From Ktedonobacter robiniae (lineage in GTDB: Bacteria > Chloroflexota > Ktedonobacteria > Ktedonobacterales > Ktedonobacteraceae): 64,000 nucleotides of DNA. Location: NCBI RefSeq assembly GCF_016587375.1, contig NZ_BNJG01000002.1, positions 2,480,001 through 2,544,000 of the forward strand, given 5' to 3'. Of the stretch, positions 35,513 through 44,475 are shown piece by piece. Numbering within the stretch: the stretch's first letter is position 1; every line of letters begins with the position of its first letter. The notes beneath the pieces were generated by a model, which saw only the letters and a program-made list of their open reading frames with translations, was not told the DNA's origin and made no database searches. The translations under genes and the position numbers were made by a program.

Positions 35513-36055
35513 CTACGCGCTTTCGAGTTCATATATAGCATTCAGGAAGGCCTTGTCTGATGTTGAGAGCTTCAGGGTAGCCAGTTCGACTGGTGGGCGG
35601 AAGACGGCCTCTAGTTCATAGCCATCCTGCTCGCGGGCCTCGGGATGAAAGACCTCGGGAGTGGCGTGATAGATAACCTGGAGGAAATCGGGATATGTCC
35701 GAAACGTTTCCAGGCGTGGACCCAGATAGCGGAAGTGCTTGAAACCTAGCAGGCGCGTGCTCGCCAGGGACCAGCCAGTCTCTTCCAGCAGTTCACGTCG
35801 CAGGGTCTGCATCAGAGTCTCGCCATCCTGGCGCTGTCCACCGGGGAGGAGATGATGGTTCAAGGGATCGCGGATGACCAGCACCTTATCTTCCCGCGTT
35901 ACCAACGCGCGAACCGAGGTAATTAGCTCCATGGGCGGCAGTTCCTGGCTGAGATAGCTCATAACTTTCAGAGGAATTGTTCCCTCGCCCCATAACGCGT
36001 CCTCTTCTGCCACAAGAGTGGCGCTCTGAAGTGCCTGTGCCAATTCTATGCTCAT
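35513..36055 (-). CDS. Nudix hydrolase
   Basis: 180 residues from ATG 36055 (GGGAGG 6 bases upstream; ATG 36094 lacks a site). The Nudix box is complete: GGQRQDGETLMQTLRRELLE then ETGW, about residues 75-98 (GX5EX7REUXEEXGU). A preceding N-terminal helix region of 60 residues is not recognised. It cleaves nucleoside-diphosphate-linked compounds; the specific substrate cannot be read. Confidence 0.9.
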   Translation of the reverse strand: MSIELAQALQSATLVAEEDALWGEGTIPLKVMSYLSQELPPMELITSVRALVTREDKVLVIRDPLNHHLLPGGQRQDGETLMQTLRRELLEETGWSLASTRLLGFKHFRYLGPRLETFRTYPDFLQVIYHATPEVFHPEAREQDGYELEAVFRPPVELATLKLSTSDKAFLNAIYELESA

Positions 36056-36240
36056 CTGAGCCTCCCTGCTATATACTTTTATGTATAGCCCCATTATAAT
36101 TTCTCGTCGGATTTCTCGTCATTCTCGGCACCACACCCTGACCCAATTTGGATGCAGAAATAGGTGCGGAGGAAAATGCCTGTTTAGTCGCAGTGCCTTA
36201 GCGACCAAGAACGCATTCTTTAACACGCTAACATTATTTG

Positions 36241-36651
36241 TTATTTGAGAAAGTCAGTAAAGGTATTTTGTATCATTTGGTTGAGCAATGCATAGAGGAT
36301 ACTCCCTGCGGTGCCGCTAGTCAACAACGCTCCTAGAAAGGCCCAGGGAGGAAATATAGGGGCATATTCCTGAAGTTTTTTCTCCATTTCTACATATTTT
36401 CCTCCTGTATACTGCGCCAAAATTTTTGTGTGAAGCAGATATTGACCAACAGCATAAGGAAGTTCGCAAAATATCAGTGTGGCAAAGAGAAGGCTTACAA
36501 TCAGCCACTTTATATCTATTGGAAAAAGCCAAACCTTCATCACAATGAGGAGAAAGGCGACAAGCAAGATCGTATTATGGAGTGCATCATACTTATACAC
36601 CATACGTAATCCGTTAACATCACAAGCTAAATCAATGTAGTGTTGATCCAA
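36241..36651 (-). CDS. Small membrane protein, unknown function
   Basis: 136 residues from a TTG at 36651, with three probable membrane helices: ILLVAFLLIVMKVWLFPI (about 29-46), WLIVSLLFATLIFCELPYAV (49-68) and WAFLGALLTSGTAGSILYAL (103-122). A charged loop VEMEKKLQEYAPIFPP lies between the second and third. It overlaps the C-terminus of the HEAT/membrane protein gene by 25 bases, so it is translationally coupled to it. No family recognised. Confidence 0.6.
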   Translation of the reverse strand: MDQHYIDLACDVNGLRMVYKYDALHNTILLVAFLLIVMKVWLFPIDIKWLIVSLLFATLIFCELPYAVGQYLLHTKILAQYTGGKYVEMEKKLQEYAPIFPPWAFLGALLTSGTAGSILYALLNQMIQNTFTDFLK

Positions 36652-37886
36652 TGTCTCTTGTGATACCTGTGCGGTCTTAGCTTTCCCCTGCCCTTCTGCC
36701 TGGATTTTGTTAATGCTGGCAAGAATTTGGGAATTGTTTTGAACAGAGGATCAGCCATACGCAGAAAACCAACGATGAGAAAATAGAGGAGGACGAAGGA
36801 GGATAGCAACAGAACGATTTGCAGACAAAGCGCAAGTATTTGCACGGTAGTCTGACGGAGAACCAGCCCTATAATCGTGCCAAGGGCAAGTCCAACAGGA
36901 ACAGGTACATATAGTGCTACTTCATCATGCTTCATCTTTTCAAGTGCTTTGACATCAATTTCAATAGACTGGTATAATACTGCATTTTTGATGCGCTTAA
37001 GCGTATTATCCTTATACCACTCAATATAGTGACTGCCAATATCGATCAAGAGGACCAAAGCAATTGCATAGAAGAGCCAGATGCCTAGTGCACTTGCACC
37101 AAGAAACCAGAAAGCAAAACCCAGGAAGATGACGATATAGGCAACAATCTCTATAAGCAAAGATACTATGCGCCCGCTTCTATAGAAGAAGAACGCCACA
37201 AAAGTGGGCGTGAAACAGACAGCGATTGTTAACAGTATCATCTGACAGACAAACAGGAGTACATCCCATAGGCCGGCAGTAGGTGGTAAATGCTCAACTC
37301 GTGTGGTCTTTATGACAATTGTAGCAACTATAGAGGCCAGGAGGACAAGAATTGGGATTGCAATAATGAACGCTAGCCACTTTCTGAGGGGAAGGGCAGA
37401 AGAATTTTCTAGCTTCGGAGGAGGCCTCATCCCCCCTGAATGCGTTCTAGGAGCATAGGGATCAAAAATTATTTTAGGAGGGATAGATCCTCGCGGATCG
37501 GAGATTTCCGAGAGAAAGAAAGTAGGAGGGGGAGGCGCTTGCACTGAGTTATCTGAAAATCTATGTTCGAGGATCGCGTCTGCACCTCGGCGATCACCAA
37601 TCTGCTCCAGTACTCTAGTTGCGGACTCGCTTACATCAGAATCGCTGTCCCCGAGCACATCGATCAGCGATTCTACTGCGGCCGAGCCTAAGCTGACTAC
37701 TCTGTCCCAGTCCTGCTGGGCAATTGCCAGCAATGCAGATTGCGTCTCATTCACGGGCTGCCAGCCAAGCTGATTTAAAGCCTCTGAGGCTTGCTTGCGT
37801 ACCCCACTATCCTTATCTCTCAGTGCCTCGATCAGCACCTCTATGTCCTGAGCGCTTCCCTCTTCCTGGTCTTTGTTGTGCTGCAT
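36627..37886 (-). CDS. HEAT-repeat membrane protein, unknown function
   Basis: 419 residues. The cytosolic N-terminus has HEAT-like repeats (IEVLIEALRDKDSGVRKQAS ... ALNQLG at 15-42; LIDVLGDSDSDVSESATRVL at about 74-93). A Pro-rich linker (APPPPTFFLSEI) follows, then about six or seven membrane helices between residues 170 and 385 and a basic C-terminus (KSRQKGRGKLRPHRYHKRHW). AAAGGACT precedes the ATG. With the overlapping small membrane protein it makes a two-gene operon of unknown role, perhaps a membrane complex. Confidence 0.7.
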   Translation of the reverse strand: MQHNKDQEEGSAQDIEVLIEALRDKDSGVRKQASEALNQLGWQPVNETQSALLAIAQQDWDRVVSLGSAAVESLIDVLGDSDSDVSESATRVLEQIGDRRGADAILEHRFSDNSVQAPPPPTFFLSEISDPRGSIPPKIIFDPYAPRTHSGGMRPPPKLENSSALPLRKWLAFIIAIPILVLLASIVATIVIKTTRVEHLPPTAGLWDVLLFVCQMILLTIAVCFTPTFVAFFFYRSGRIVSLLIEIVAYIVIFLGFAFWFLGASALGIWLFYAIALVLLIDIGSHYIEWYKDNTLKRIKNAVLYQSIEIDVKALEKMKHDEVALYVPVPVGLALGTIIGLVLRQTTVQILALCLQIVLLLSSFVLLYFLIVGFLRMADPLFKTIPKFLPALTKSRQKGRGKLRPHRYHKRHWINTTLI

Positions 37887-38124
37887 CGATGAGTCCTTTC
37901 AATCGCGAGCGGTACGATCTCTGGCGCCACTCCTCAAAAAATTGGCTTGGTAGAGTATACACTTATTCCTACTTGAGAGTAAATAGATGGATGAGGCCTA
38001 AAATGTAGTAATTGTTAAGACCTGCCTCGAATGCTATTGTACGGCCGCGGACCAAGGTGTAATGCCTGTTTAGTGGTATCACAGCATAAAGCTCTGTAAG
38101 CGCCGGAATGAAAGGGAATTTGAA

Positions 38125-39414
38125 ATGCTGAGCGAGATTGACCGGATTGTAGCTGCGGAGATTGATCTTCAGGGGCCGGGAGTCGCCATAGCTGTCGTGA
38201 AGGATGGCAAAATGATCCATAGCGCTGGTTATGGATTTGCGAACCTGGAGTGGAGCTGTCCTATTGAGCCTGATACCGTCTTTCGCCTGGCTTCCGTTAC
38301 CAAGCAGTTTACGGCTGTGGCGATTATGCTGTTGGAGAAGCAGGGGAAGCTACGCCTCGATGACTCAATCACCACCTATTTGCCTGATTATCCAACACAT
38401 GGTCGGACGATTACGATTACTAATTTGCTGAACCATACCTCTGGCATCAAGAGTTATACCTCATTAGATAATTTCTTTCAGGAAATCTCAAAGAAAGATA
38501 TGTTGCCCGGTGACGTAGTTGCTTATTTCAAAGATCTGCCACTCGAATTTGAGCCTGGAACGCGCTACTCATACAATAATTCAGGCTATCACCTGCTCGG
38601 CCTGATTATTGAGAAGATAACAAGTATGGGCTATGAGCAGTTTATCCAGCAACATATCTTTCAACCGCTGGAGATGAACCGCTCCTATTATATGCATAAC
38701 GAGACAATCGTTCCGCGCCGAGCCAGCGGCTACGAGCGCGTTGGAGAGATGTATCGGCATGCTGAATATCTCAATACGAGTATTCCCTACGCGGCAGGTG
38801 CACTTGGTGCAACGGTTGAGGACCTAGTACGCTGGGATGCCGCGTTACGCGAGGAACGCCTGCTAGATACAGCCACGCTAGAACGGATGTATACGCCGAC
38901 GCGGCTGGCCGATGGACGGCTTGAGGAGTACGGTCTGGGCTTCCGCGTCACCGAATATGCGGGACATCGTCTCATCGGACATGGTGGCGGCATTCCTGGC
39001 TTCCATACCTTTATCGCGCGCTTTGTCGATGACCAGGCCATGATCGTTGTGCTGGCGAACGCCCCAGAGATAAATGTTGAGCGCATCACGCGCAAGATAG
39101 CCCGCTACATCTTTGAACTTCCCCCCGTAGTGCGCACATCTGTGACACTGAGTGAAGCTACGCTCGATAAAGCGGTGGGGGCATATGTTGGCGAAAATGG
39201 CTTCTTGCTAGAAGTGAGGCGCGACGGAGAGAGGCTCACCACACAAGGTTTTATTAATGACAGCTTGCTACCCATGAGCGAGGAGACGTATTATACCAGC
39301 GAGGACAACGAGTTCGAGCTCCATTTCTCTGAGGAGCAGGCGGGCGTCTACAACACGCTGACCCTGCGTATTCCCATCTACCGCACCTTTACTGCCAGCA
39401 GGAAGCAAGGATAG
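38125..39414 (+). CDS. Serine hydrolase, class C beta-lactamase/esterase family
   Basis: A 429-residue protein. Catalytic motifs: Ser57-x-x-Lys60 in LASVTKQF, Tyr150-x-Asn152 in YSYNNSGYHLLG, and His286-Gly-Gly in IGHGGGIPGFHT. No signal peptide is present, so it is cytoplasmic and more likely an esterase or peptidase (EstB/PBP4*-like) than a resistance enzyme. A C-terminal beta domain (about 345-425) follows. AAGGGA precedes the ATG. Confidence 0.9.
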   Translation: MLSEIDRIVAAEIDLQGPGVAIAVVKDGKMIHSAGYGFANLEWSCPIEPDTVFRLASVTKQFTAVAIMLLEKQGKLRLDDSITTYLPDYPTHGRTITITNLLNHTSGIKSYTSLDNFFQEISKKDMLPGDVVAYFKDLPLEFEPGTRYSYNNSGYHLLGLIIEKITSMGYEQFIQQHIFQPLEMNRSYYMHNETIVPRRASGYERVGEMYRHAEYLNTSIPYAAGALGATVEDLVRWDAALREERLLDTATLERMYTPTRLADGRLEEYGLGFRVTEYAGHRLIGHGGGIPGFHTFIARFVDDQAMIVVLANAPEINVERITRKIARYIFELPPVVRTSVTLSEATLDKAVGAYVGENGFLLEVRRDGERLTTQGFINDSLLPMSEETYYTSEDNEFELHFSEEQAGVYNTLTLRIPIYRTFTASRKQG

Positions 39415-39422
39415 CCTTTTCT

Positions 39423-39489
39423 CGTGATAGGAGGTGTGGTGCGTTCTGGCAACCTGCGGTTGCCAGAACGCACCACACCTCCTATCACG
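39423..39489. terminator. Perfect 32-bp hairpin between convergent genes
   Basis: 39423-39454 and 39458-39489 are exact reverse complements around a TGC loop (arm core GGAGGTGTGGTGCGTTCTGG). It lies 9 bases after the serine hydrolase stop and 56 bases from the stop of the convergent VOC gene. Confidence 0.65.
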
Positions 39490-39544
39490 TGCGAGCGCCG
39501 TAGGCGCGGGGTGTCACGCCAAAAAAAGCGCATCGCAGGCTTCT

Positions 39545-39931
39545 TTAGTTCGAGCCTGTATAGGTGGCAAACCACCAGGTATTGCCAAAGCTATCCTTAA
39601 CGCCCGCGCCCCGTTCTTGATAGGGCTTATCTCCTGGTTCGTCTACTGAGGTGGCGCCCGCCTGGAGTGCTCGCTGGTAGGTCGCATCTACATCCTGTAC
39701 ATAGATATAGACCTGGGAACGAGGCGCTGTAGCCTCAAACTCACCAATTTCCAGGATGACAACGGAGTCGCCGATCTTCGCCTCTATATGGAATCCGCCT
39801 CTTGTTTGGTTTCGTTCCAGTTCCTCCGCCTTGAATGTCCCTCGTAAAAAATCCAGGACGGCAGAATTGCCATAGAGATATGGACGCACTGTGCCAAAGC
39901 CATGCCTGGTGTAAGTGTTTAAGCTACTCAT
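39545..39931 (-). CDS. VOC superfamily protein (PhnB/glyoxalase-like)
   Basis: A 128-residue single VOC domain. VRPYLYGNSAVLDFLRGTFK at the start, VVILEIGEFEATAPRSQVYI then YVQDVDATYQRALQAGATSV in the middle and VKDSFGNTWWFATY at the end match the PhnB-like glyoxalase/bleomycin-resistance group. The conserved metal residues are not all obvious, so it may bind rather than transform a ligand. GAAGGAGAA precedes the ATG. Confidence 0.88.
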   Translation of the reverse strand: MSSLNTYTRHGFGTVRPYLYGNSAVLDFLRGTFKAEELERNQTRGGFHIEAKIGDSVVILEIGEFEATAPRSQVYIYVQDVDATYQRALQAGATSVDEPGDKPYQERGAGVKDSFGNTWWFATYTGSN

Positions 39932-40030
39932 TGATATTATTCTCCTTCAAAAGATGTAATTTAGATGTGAATTCGCTTACAAGGAGAATATACCAGGAAG
40001 GAGGGCATTTGTATTGTAAAAAATCACACT

Positions 40031-40855
40031 TTAATTGTGTAGGGGGATATGGTTACGGTACTTGCCACGCTGTGCCTGGTAGGAGCGTGGCGAGAGACCG
40101 CCAAAATCCTGGAAATCGTGGATAAAATGAGCCTGATCGTAGTAGCCACAATCTATGGCAAGCTTGCTCAGACGTTCTGGTGGCTCTTGTTCTAGACGAC
40201 GGAGTGCCTCCTGGAAACGCAGGATACGATAAAATTGCTTTGGTGTCAGGCCCACGGCCTCGCGAAAGACCTGGAGGAAGCGTGTTTGACTGATGCCGAT
40301 CAGCTCAATAATGGAAGAGATTGTTTGTCCAGATGATATGTCATGCATAGCCTGTGTGGCAAATGTAACAACAGGATGCGCCTCTCGTCCACCAATTAGT
40401 CTGGATAACAAAAACTGCTCCAGGAGAGAGAACTGGTGTTGTGGTGCCCCAGCTTCTAATAGATGTTCTCGCAGTGAGAGCGCTTCTGGACCCCATATCA
40501 TCTCTAGCGAGATGACCTGGTTATGCAACTCGCTGGCAGGCAGTGGGAGAAAAGGTAAGGCACCACCCGCTTTGAAATCAACCCCAATTACTGAAGTGAG
40601 GCTGAGTGTATCGATGAGCACAAATTCTGAATGGGCGCCACTGATAACACCGCCACGATAATCTTGAAATTGGTTGGGATTATATGAATCATAGATCCGC
40701 GTCAGGTCTTCGTGGAGATTGATAACCAGGGATACTGATCCATCTGGCAAGCGGCGCTCCCTGGTATGTGATGGTCGCTTGCCCTGGTAAGACCAGAAGC
40801 CTTTTATGAACGCTGAGAGTGGTGGCCGGGGATAAAAGGTGTGATGGGTAACCAA
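40031..40855 (-). CDS. AraC family regulator with DUF6597-like sensor domain, TTG start
   Basis: 274 residues from the TTG at 40855, chosen because AGGGAG lies 7 bases upstream; the open frame extends to 41113, but the extra residues run antisense to the next gene and look non-coding. N-terminal sensor domain about 5-140 (YPRPPLSAFIKGFWSYQGKR; ERRLPDGSVSLVINL). C-terminal HTH: GISQTRFLQVFREAVGLTPK and LAIDCGYYDQAHFIHDFQDF ending SPRSYQ. Regulon unknown. Confidence 0.85.
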   Translation of the reverse strand: MVTHHTFYPRPPLSAFIKGFWSYQGKRPSHTRERRLPDGSVSLVINLHEDLTRIYDSYNPNQFQDYRGGVISGAHSEFVLIDTLSLTSVIGVDFKAGGALPFLPLPASELHNQVISLEMIWGPEALSLREHLLEAGAPQHQFSLLEQFLLSRLIGGREAHPVVTFATQAMHDISSGQTISSIIELIGISQTRFLQVFREAVGLTPKQFYRILRFQEALRRLEQEPPERLSKLAIDCGYYDQAHFIHDFQDFGGLSPRSYQAQRGKYRNHIPLHN

Positions 40856-41114
40856 AAGCAGTCTCCCTGAACAAACAGGCGAACGTATCCTCAAACGCCA
40901 AACCATAGTCATGTAGAAAGCGTACTCCATGTTTATGCTAAAAGCAAGGCCTTTGGTGCCTATAGTGCTTCGCACCCAACATACCCTCTTCCGATGTGAG
41001 CTTACGAGCGAGGAGGAGATGCTTTCCCTACTTGCAGTGGGGCAGGGGAAGAAGTACGATAGAGGCGGACATATTTTAAACAGCATCGATGATGGTGCTA
41101 GAAGGGTAGGCAAG

Positions 41115-41816
41115 ATGCAGGAGGCTGTAAAGTGGCGTTCATTTATTCCTGGTCAAATCACCGGGCCAGAGGAGGCGATTACGTTTGTGGAGGGGTGCGG
41201 CTTTTGCACCTGGGGACCGCTGCCGCGCCTGCCATTTCCTAATCTGGCCGAGGCCATGGGGGAGACCGCGACCTCGGTTCTGGACCGCACCTGGTTCTGG
41301 AAGGATGATCTGCATTTCTCGCGACAGCTCTACTATGGCAAGATTATCCAGGGCCAGCCCAGCTTTATCGCGCCTGAGTATCTCCCCGATTTTATCGCGG
41401 CCCTGGCTGGGCGTGGCCAGGAGCAGGAGCGAGATGTAAATCGGCTCTATTTCGCTGGCAGGCTCTCAGGGGAAGCCAAAATGATCTATGAATACCTGGA
41501 CGAGTATGGCGCTCAGCCCTCGCGCGAGCTGAGGCGCGGCGCCAGGCTGGGAGAGAAATCCATGAAGCTGGCGACCGAACGCGCACTTGTGGAACTGCAA
41601 CGCCGCTTCCTGATCTGCAAAGTCGACCTGACGGGGCGCACACGCGGCACATACTCATATGTCTGGGATCTCGCGGAGCGCTTCTGCCCCGAGGCCTTTA
41701 CCGATGCGCGCCAGACCTCGCCCACGGCTGCCCGCAGCAATATTCGTGGACAACTCCGTGAGTTCGGCATTGAACCAACTTCCCAACTAGAGAATCGCCT
41801 CTTCCTTTGGACATAG
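41115..41816 (+). CDS. Winged-helix AlkZ/YcaQ-related protein
   Basis: 233 residues from ATG 41115; the frame is open back to 40929, but that part overlaps the AraC upstream region. GPEEAITFVEGCGFCTWGPL, RTWFWKDDLHFSRQLYYGKI and ATERALVELQRRFLICKVDL then YSYVWDLAERFCPEA resemble short proteins related to the HTH_42 (AlkZ/YcaQ) DNA glycosylase family. The catalytic Gln-x-Gln of true AlkZ is not evident. The assignment is moderate. Confidence 0.5.
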   Translation: MQEAVKWRSFIPGQITGPEEAITFVEGCGFCTWGPLPRLPFPNLAEAMGETATSVLDRTWFWKDDLHFSRQLYYGKIIQGQPSFIAPEYLPDFIAALAGRGQEQERDVNRLYFAGRLSGEAKMIYEYLDEYGAQPSRELRRGARLGEKSMKLATERALVELQRRFLICKVDLTGRTRGTYSYVWDLAERFCPEAFTDARQTSPTAARSNIRGQLREFGIEPTSQLENRLFLWT

Positions 41817-41822
41817 AGCAAA

Positions 41823-41862
41823 AAGTAGCCTGACGCGTGCTTTGGCACGCGTCGGGCTACTT
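41823..41862. terminator. Hairpin between convergent genes (GACGC-type)
   Basis: AAGTAGCCTGACGCGTGC pairs with GCACGCGTCGGGCTACTT with one mismatch and a 4-base loop, between the AlkZ-like stop (41816) and the carboxypeptidase stop (41881). Sequence is related to the hairpins at 26246 and 63094. Confidence 0.6.
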
Positions 41863-41880
41863 AAATTCTTTCATGGATAG

Positions 41881-42897
41881 CTAATAAGCTGGCAACATAG
41901 GCAGGCCAAAGCCCCATTCGAGGAGCGTTTTGGCGTCGCGAAAGCGCTGATTGGTATCCGTGTCGGAGCTAAAGAGTACGGTGCCGACCAGGTGATGATG
42001 ATTACGTGTCGCGGAGAAGACCAGGCAGTAGCCCGCCTCGTTGGTGAAACCGGTCTTGACACCCGTGGTTGCTGGATACAGGTTGAACAGGTCGTTGGTA
42101 TTCGACCAATGGTAGGCTCCATGTTTTGGCGACCATGCAAGGTCATACTGCCTGGTGCTGACAATTTTGGCGAAGAGGGGATTGCTCAAGGCATACGTTG
42201 TGAGGCGCGCTAAATCGCGTGCGCTTGAATAGTGTCCGGGGAGGGGATTGCCATTCGCATTGTAGTATGTCAATCCATCGGGGTTGATAAAGTGTGTTTG
42301 GAAAAGGTGATGGCGCAGGGCAAAGCGGTTCATCATCCCGACAAAGGCGTCTGAGTTTCCCGCGACAGCGCGAGCCAGGACTATGGCGGCATCATCACCA
42401 GACGGCAACATCAAGGCATATAACAGGTCATTGACTGTCAGGGTATCTCCAGGCACCAGTTTGGCATTACTGCCATTATGCTGCAAGACATATTGAGGTA
42501 TATCTGGAGAAACTGTGGCTTCCTTTTTGAGATTTGCGGCTTCAATGACGACCAGGGCCGTCATGATTTTGGTCGTGCTAGCCATGGGTAAGGGCTGCTC
42601 CGCGTTCTGGTCATCCAGTACATTGCCAGTATCAGTATCCAGAAGGTAGGCCGCTTTGGCGTTGATTGGTGGCGCGCCTCCCATCACTGTCAGGACAGAC
42701 GGGGGGATAGGCGTAGGCTCTGGCGTTGGGCTAGGTGTTACCGTCCCTGGTGCTGCATGCGTATTGGTTGTGCCCAAGGGGATTATTCTGGTGGATCTGC
42801 AGGCAAAGAGTACGATACTCAACGTTGTCAGTCCAGATAGGATGGCAAACGCAAGTGCCAGCAGGCGTTGCCTGGTCGTAGCTCTCTTCTCTCTCAT
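41881..42897 (-). CDS. D-alanyl-D-alanine carboxypeptidase, peptidase S11 family
   Basis: A 338-residue membrane-anchored protein. An N-terminal helix (LLALAFAILSGLTTLSIVLF, 12-31) and a TPSPTPEPTP linker precede the penicillin-binding domain: Ser107-x-x-Lys110 (MASTTKIM), Ser166-Gly-Asp (LPSGDDAA) and Lys281-Thr-Gly (GVKTGFTNEAG). It trims peptidoglycan stem pentapeptides outside the membrane, as DacA-type enzymes do, though no C-terminal amphipathic anchor is present. Its ATG overlaps the stop of the upstream propeller gene (ATGA), so translation is coupled. Confidence 0.92.
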   Translation of the reverse strand: MREKRATTRQRLLALAFAILSGLTTLSIVLFACRSTRIIPLGTTNTHAAPGTVTPSPTPEPTPIPPSVLTVMGGAPPINAKAAYLLDTDTGNVLDDQNAEQPLPMASTTKIMTALVVIEAANLKKEATVSPDIPQYVLQHNGSNAKLVPGDTLTVNDLLYALMLPSGDDAAIVLARAVAGNSDAFVGMMNRFALRHHLFQTHFINPDGLTYYNANGNPLPGHYSSARDLARLTTYALSNPLFAKIVSTRQYDLAWSPKHGAYHWSNTNDLFNLYPATTGVKTGFTNEAGYCLVFSATRNHHHLVGTVLFSSDTDTNQRFRDAKTLLEWGFGLPMLPAY

Positions 42898-44198
42898 TCT
42901 TCTGTCCAGCCTATCATTTCCAGGGTTCCTCCCTCTGCTATATCTGCGAACTGGGCGGGTATGCCTCCGCCTAAGACGCCATAGTAAAGCTTATCTCCCT
43001 GTCCTTCATTGGATGATGTGCGTAACACATACATAGTGCCATCGCGTGAAATATTTGACCAGGGATCGCGTGAAGTGTCTGCGAAGGTGCTATATTCTCC
43101 ATACCTGTTTGTGACCGCAATTGTGCTGTCTTCTCCAGAAGTCGAGATCATCCAGAGCCCGTTAAGTTCAGTGGGAACCTGCATTCCTGGAGCGCTGTTT
43201 CCAATGATGGCTAGTAGTTGCTTGTCACTCTTCGCGGCAAAGCGCAGGGCTGTAATGGCCATAGTGTTAGAGTGCCAGATCTCTTCTGTCTTGTTGCTTG
43301 CAAGATGGAGCGCACTGATGGTGCTGGGTCCCCGATAAATGCTATTTCCGCCAGCGCACTCACTTATGTACAGTGTCTTTCCATCGCCGCTTGCTACATA
43401 GTCCCAACATTGGGGTGTCTGGGGCTGAAATATTTGCCGAAGCCCTGGAAGAGGCTTTTTTGTGATATCCAACACATAGAGTGCCTGTGATGATCCATCC
43501 TTTAAGCTATCCTTTACAAGGAGTTGCCCTACATTGAGCCAACTTCCAGGCTGATATCCTTTATCACGAGTTGCCTGCGCGACCCTCGTGATCTGCCCGC
43601 TGTGAAGATTGAGCAGGTAGAGGTCTGGAAGCCTATCAATTGCCGGGATCAGGCTCCAGGCAATATAGCTTTGATCAGGCGACCATTGTACGCTCTCCAG
43701 TTGTGCGCCATTGGGCGAACAATACAGGGTCTGCTCGTCTTTTCCATCAAGGTGTAGGATACGGACCTCATCATGTCCATTACTATGAACAAGCGTAAGT
43801 AGCCATGTTCCATTTGCGGAGACAAGGCCCTTCTTGATTTCCCCACGCGTTATTTCAGAGCTATCATTGTGTAGTACATCAAAATCGATCACACTTGAGG
43901 GGCCATTCAATATGTCGTTTGTTTGCAGGTAGAGAATATGTGGTAGCTGTCCATGAGCTAATGGTGCAACAGCGGCGCTTCGTGCTTGCCCCTCTGGGGG
44001 GCAGCTGCTCAGGGTTGTATGCCTACTGGGAGGAGTAGATCTCTTCGTCGTTCTCTGTTGATCTGCCTGGGCTGCAAATGAGCGTTGTGTCGGCGTAACG
44101 CGAACATATATTGTTATTTCAATGATTAGCCCAAGTAAGACAATACACATGAGCGCAACAATGATGGAGCAGTGCGGTTTCCATCGAAGTTTGTGCAT
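42894..44198 (-). CDS. Membrane-anchored beta-propeller-like protein
   Basis: 434 residues. One N-terminal helix (SIIVALMCIVLLGLIIEITIYV region, 11-32) anchors an extracytoplasmic domain of repeated strands with TolB/WD40-like motifs: VQWSPDQSYIAWSLIPAIDR, LYLLNLHSGQITRVAQATRD, LYVLDITKKPLPGLR. No catalytic residue is evident; such propellers usually bind partners. It is coupled by an ATGA overlap to the D-Ala-D-Ala carboxypeptidase gene, so it may sense or regulate wall remodelling (inference). Confidence 0.75.
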   Translation of the reverse strand: MHKLRWKPHCSIIVALMCIVLLGLIIEITIYVRVTPTQRSFAAQADQQRTTKRSTPPSRHTTLSSCPPEGQARSAAVAPLAHGQLPHILYLQTNDILNGPSSVIDFDVLHNDSSEITRGEIKKGLVSANGTWLLTLVHSNGHDEVRILHLDGKDEQTLYCSPNGAQLESVQWSPDQSYIAWSLIPAIDRLPDLYLLNLHSGQITRVAQATRDKGYQPGSWLNVGQLLVKDSLKDGSSQALYVLDITKKPLPGLRQIFQPQTPQCWDYVASGDGKTLYISECAGGNSIYRGPSTISALHLASNKTEEIWHSNTMAITALRFAAKSDKQLLAIIGNSAPGMQVPTELNGLWMISTSGEDSTIAVTNRYGEYSTFADTSRDPWSNISRDGTMYVLRTSSNEGQGDKLYYGVLGGGIPAQFADIAEGGTLEMIGWTEE

Positions 44199-44475
44199 AC
44201 GGGTTTCTTTCTAGCGAGAGCAAAAGCGCAGGGAGTGATGTCTGGCTGTCACTTATGGTGTCGCTAGAGGAGCGATTCTATAACATACAAGCAGGCCTGG
44301 ATATACCAAAGTACCAGGCCTATGGTGAAATAGGTGTATTTGTCGCGTTTCTTAGCCCCTCTCTTCAGAGAGGCATAGAGCAGGAGGAAGAGGGGTAGCA
44401 CCTCCAACTGTGAATAAGGTATTCTTTTTCGTAAACCCAGAGTTTCACCTGCTTGAGCGGTGCCAGATAAGGACT

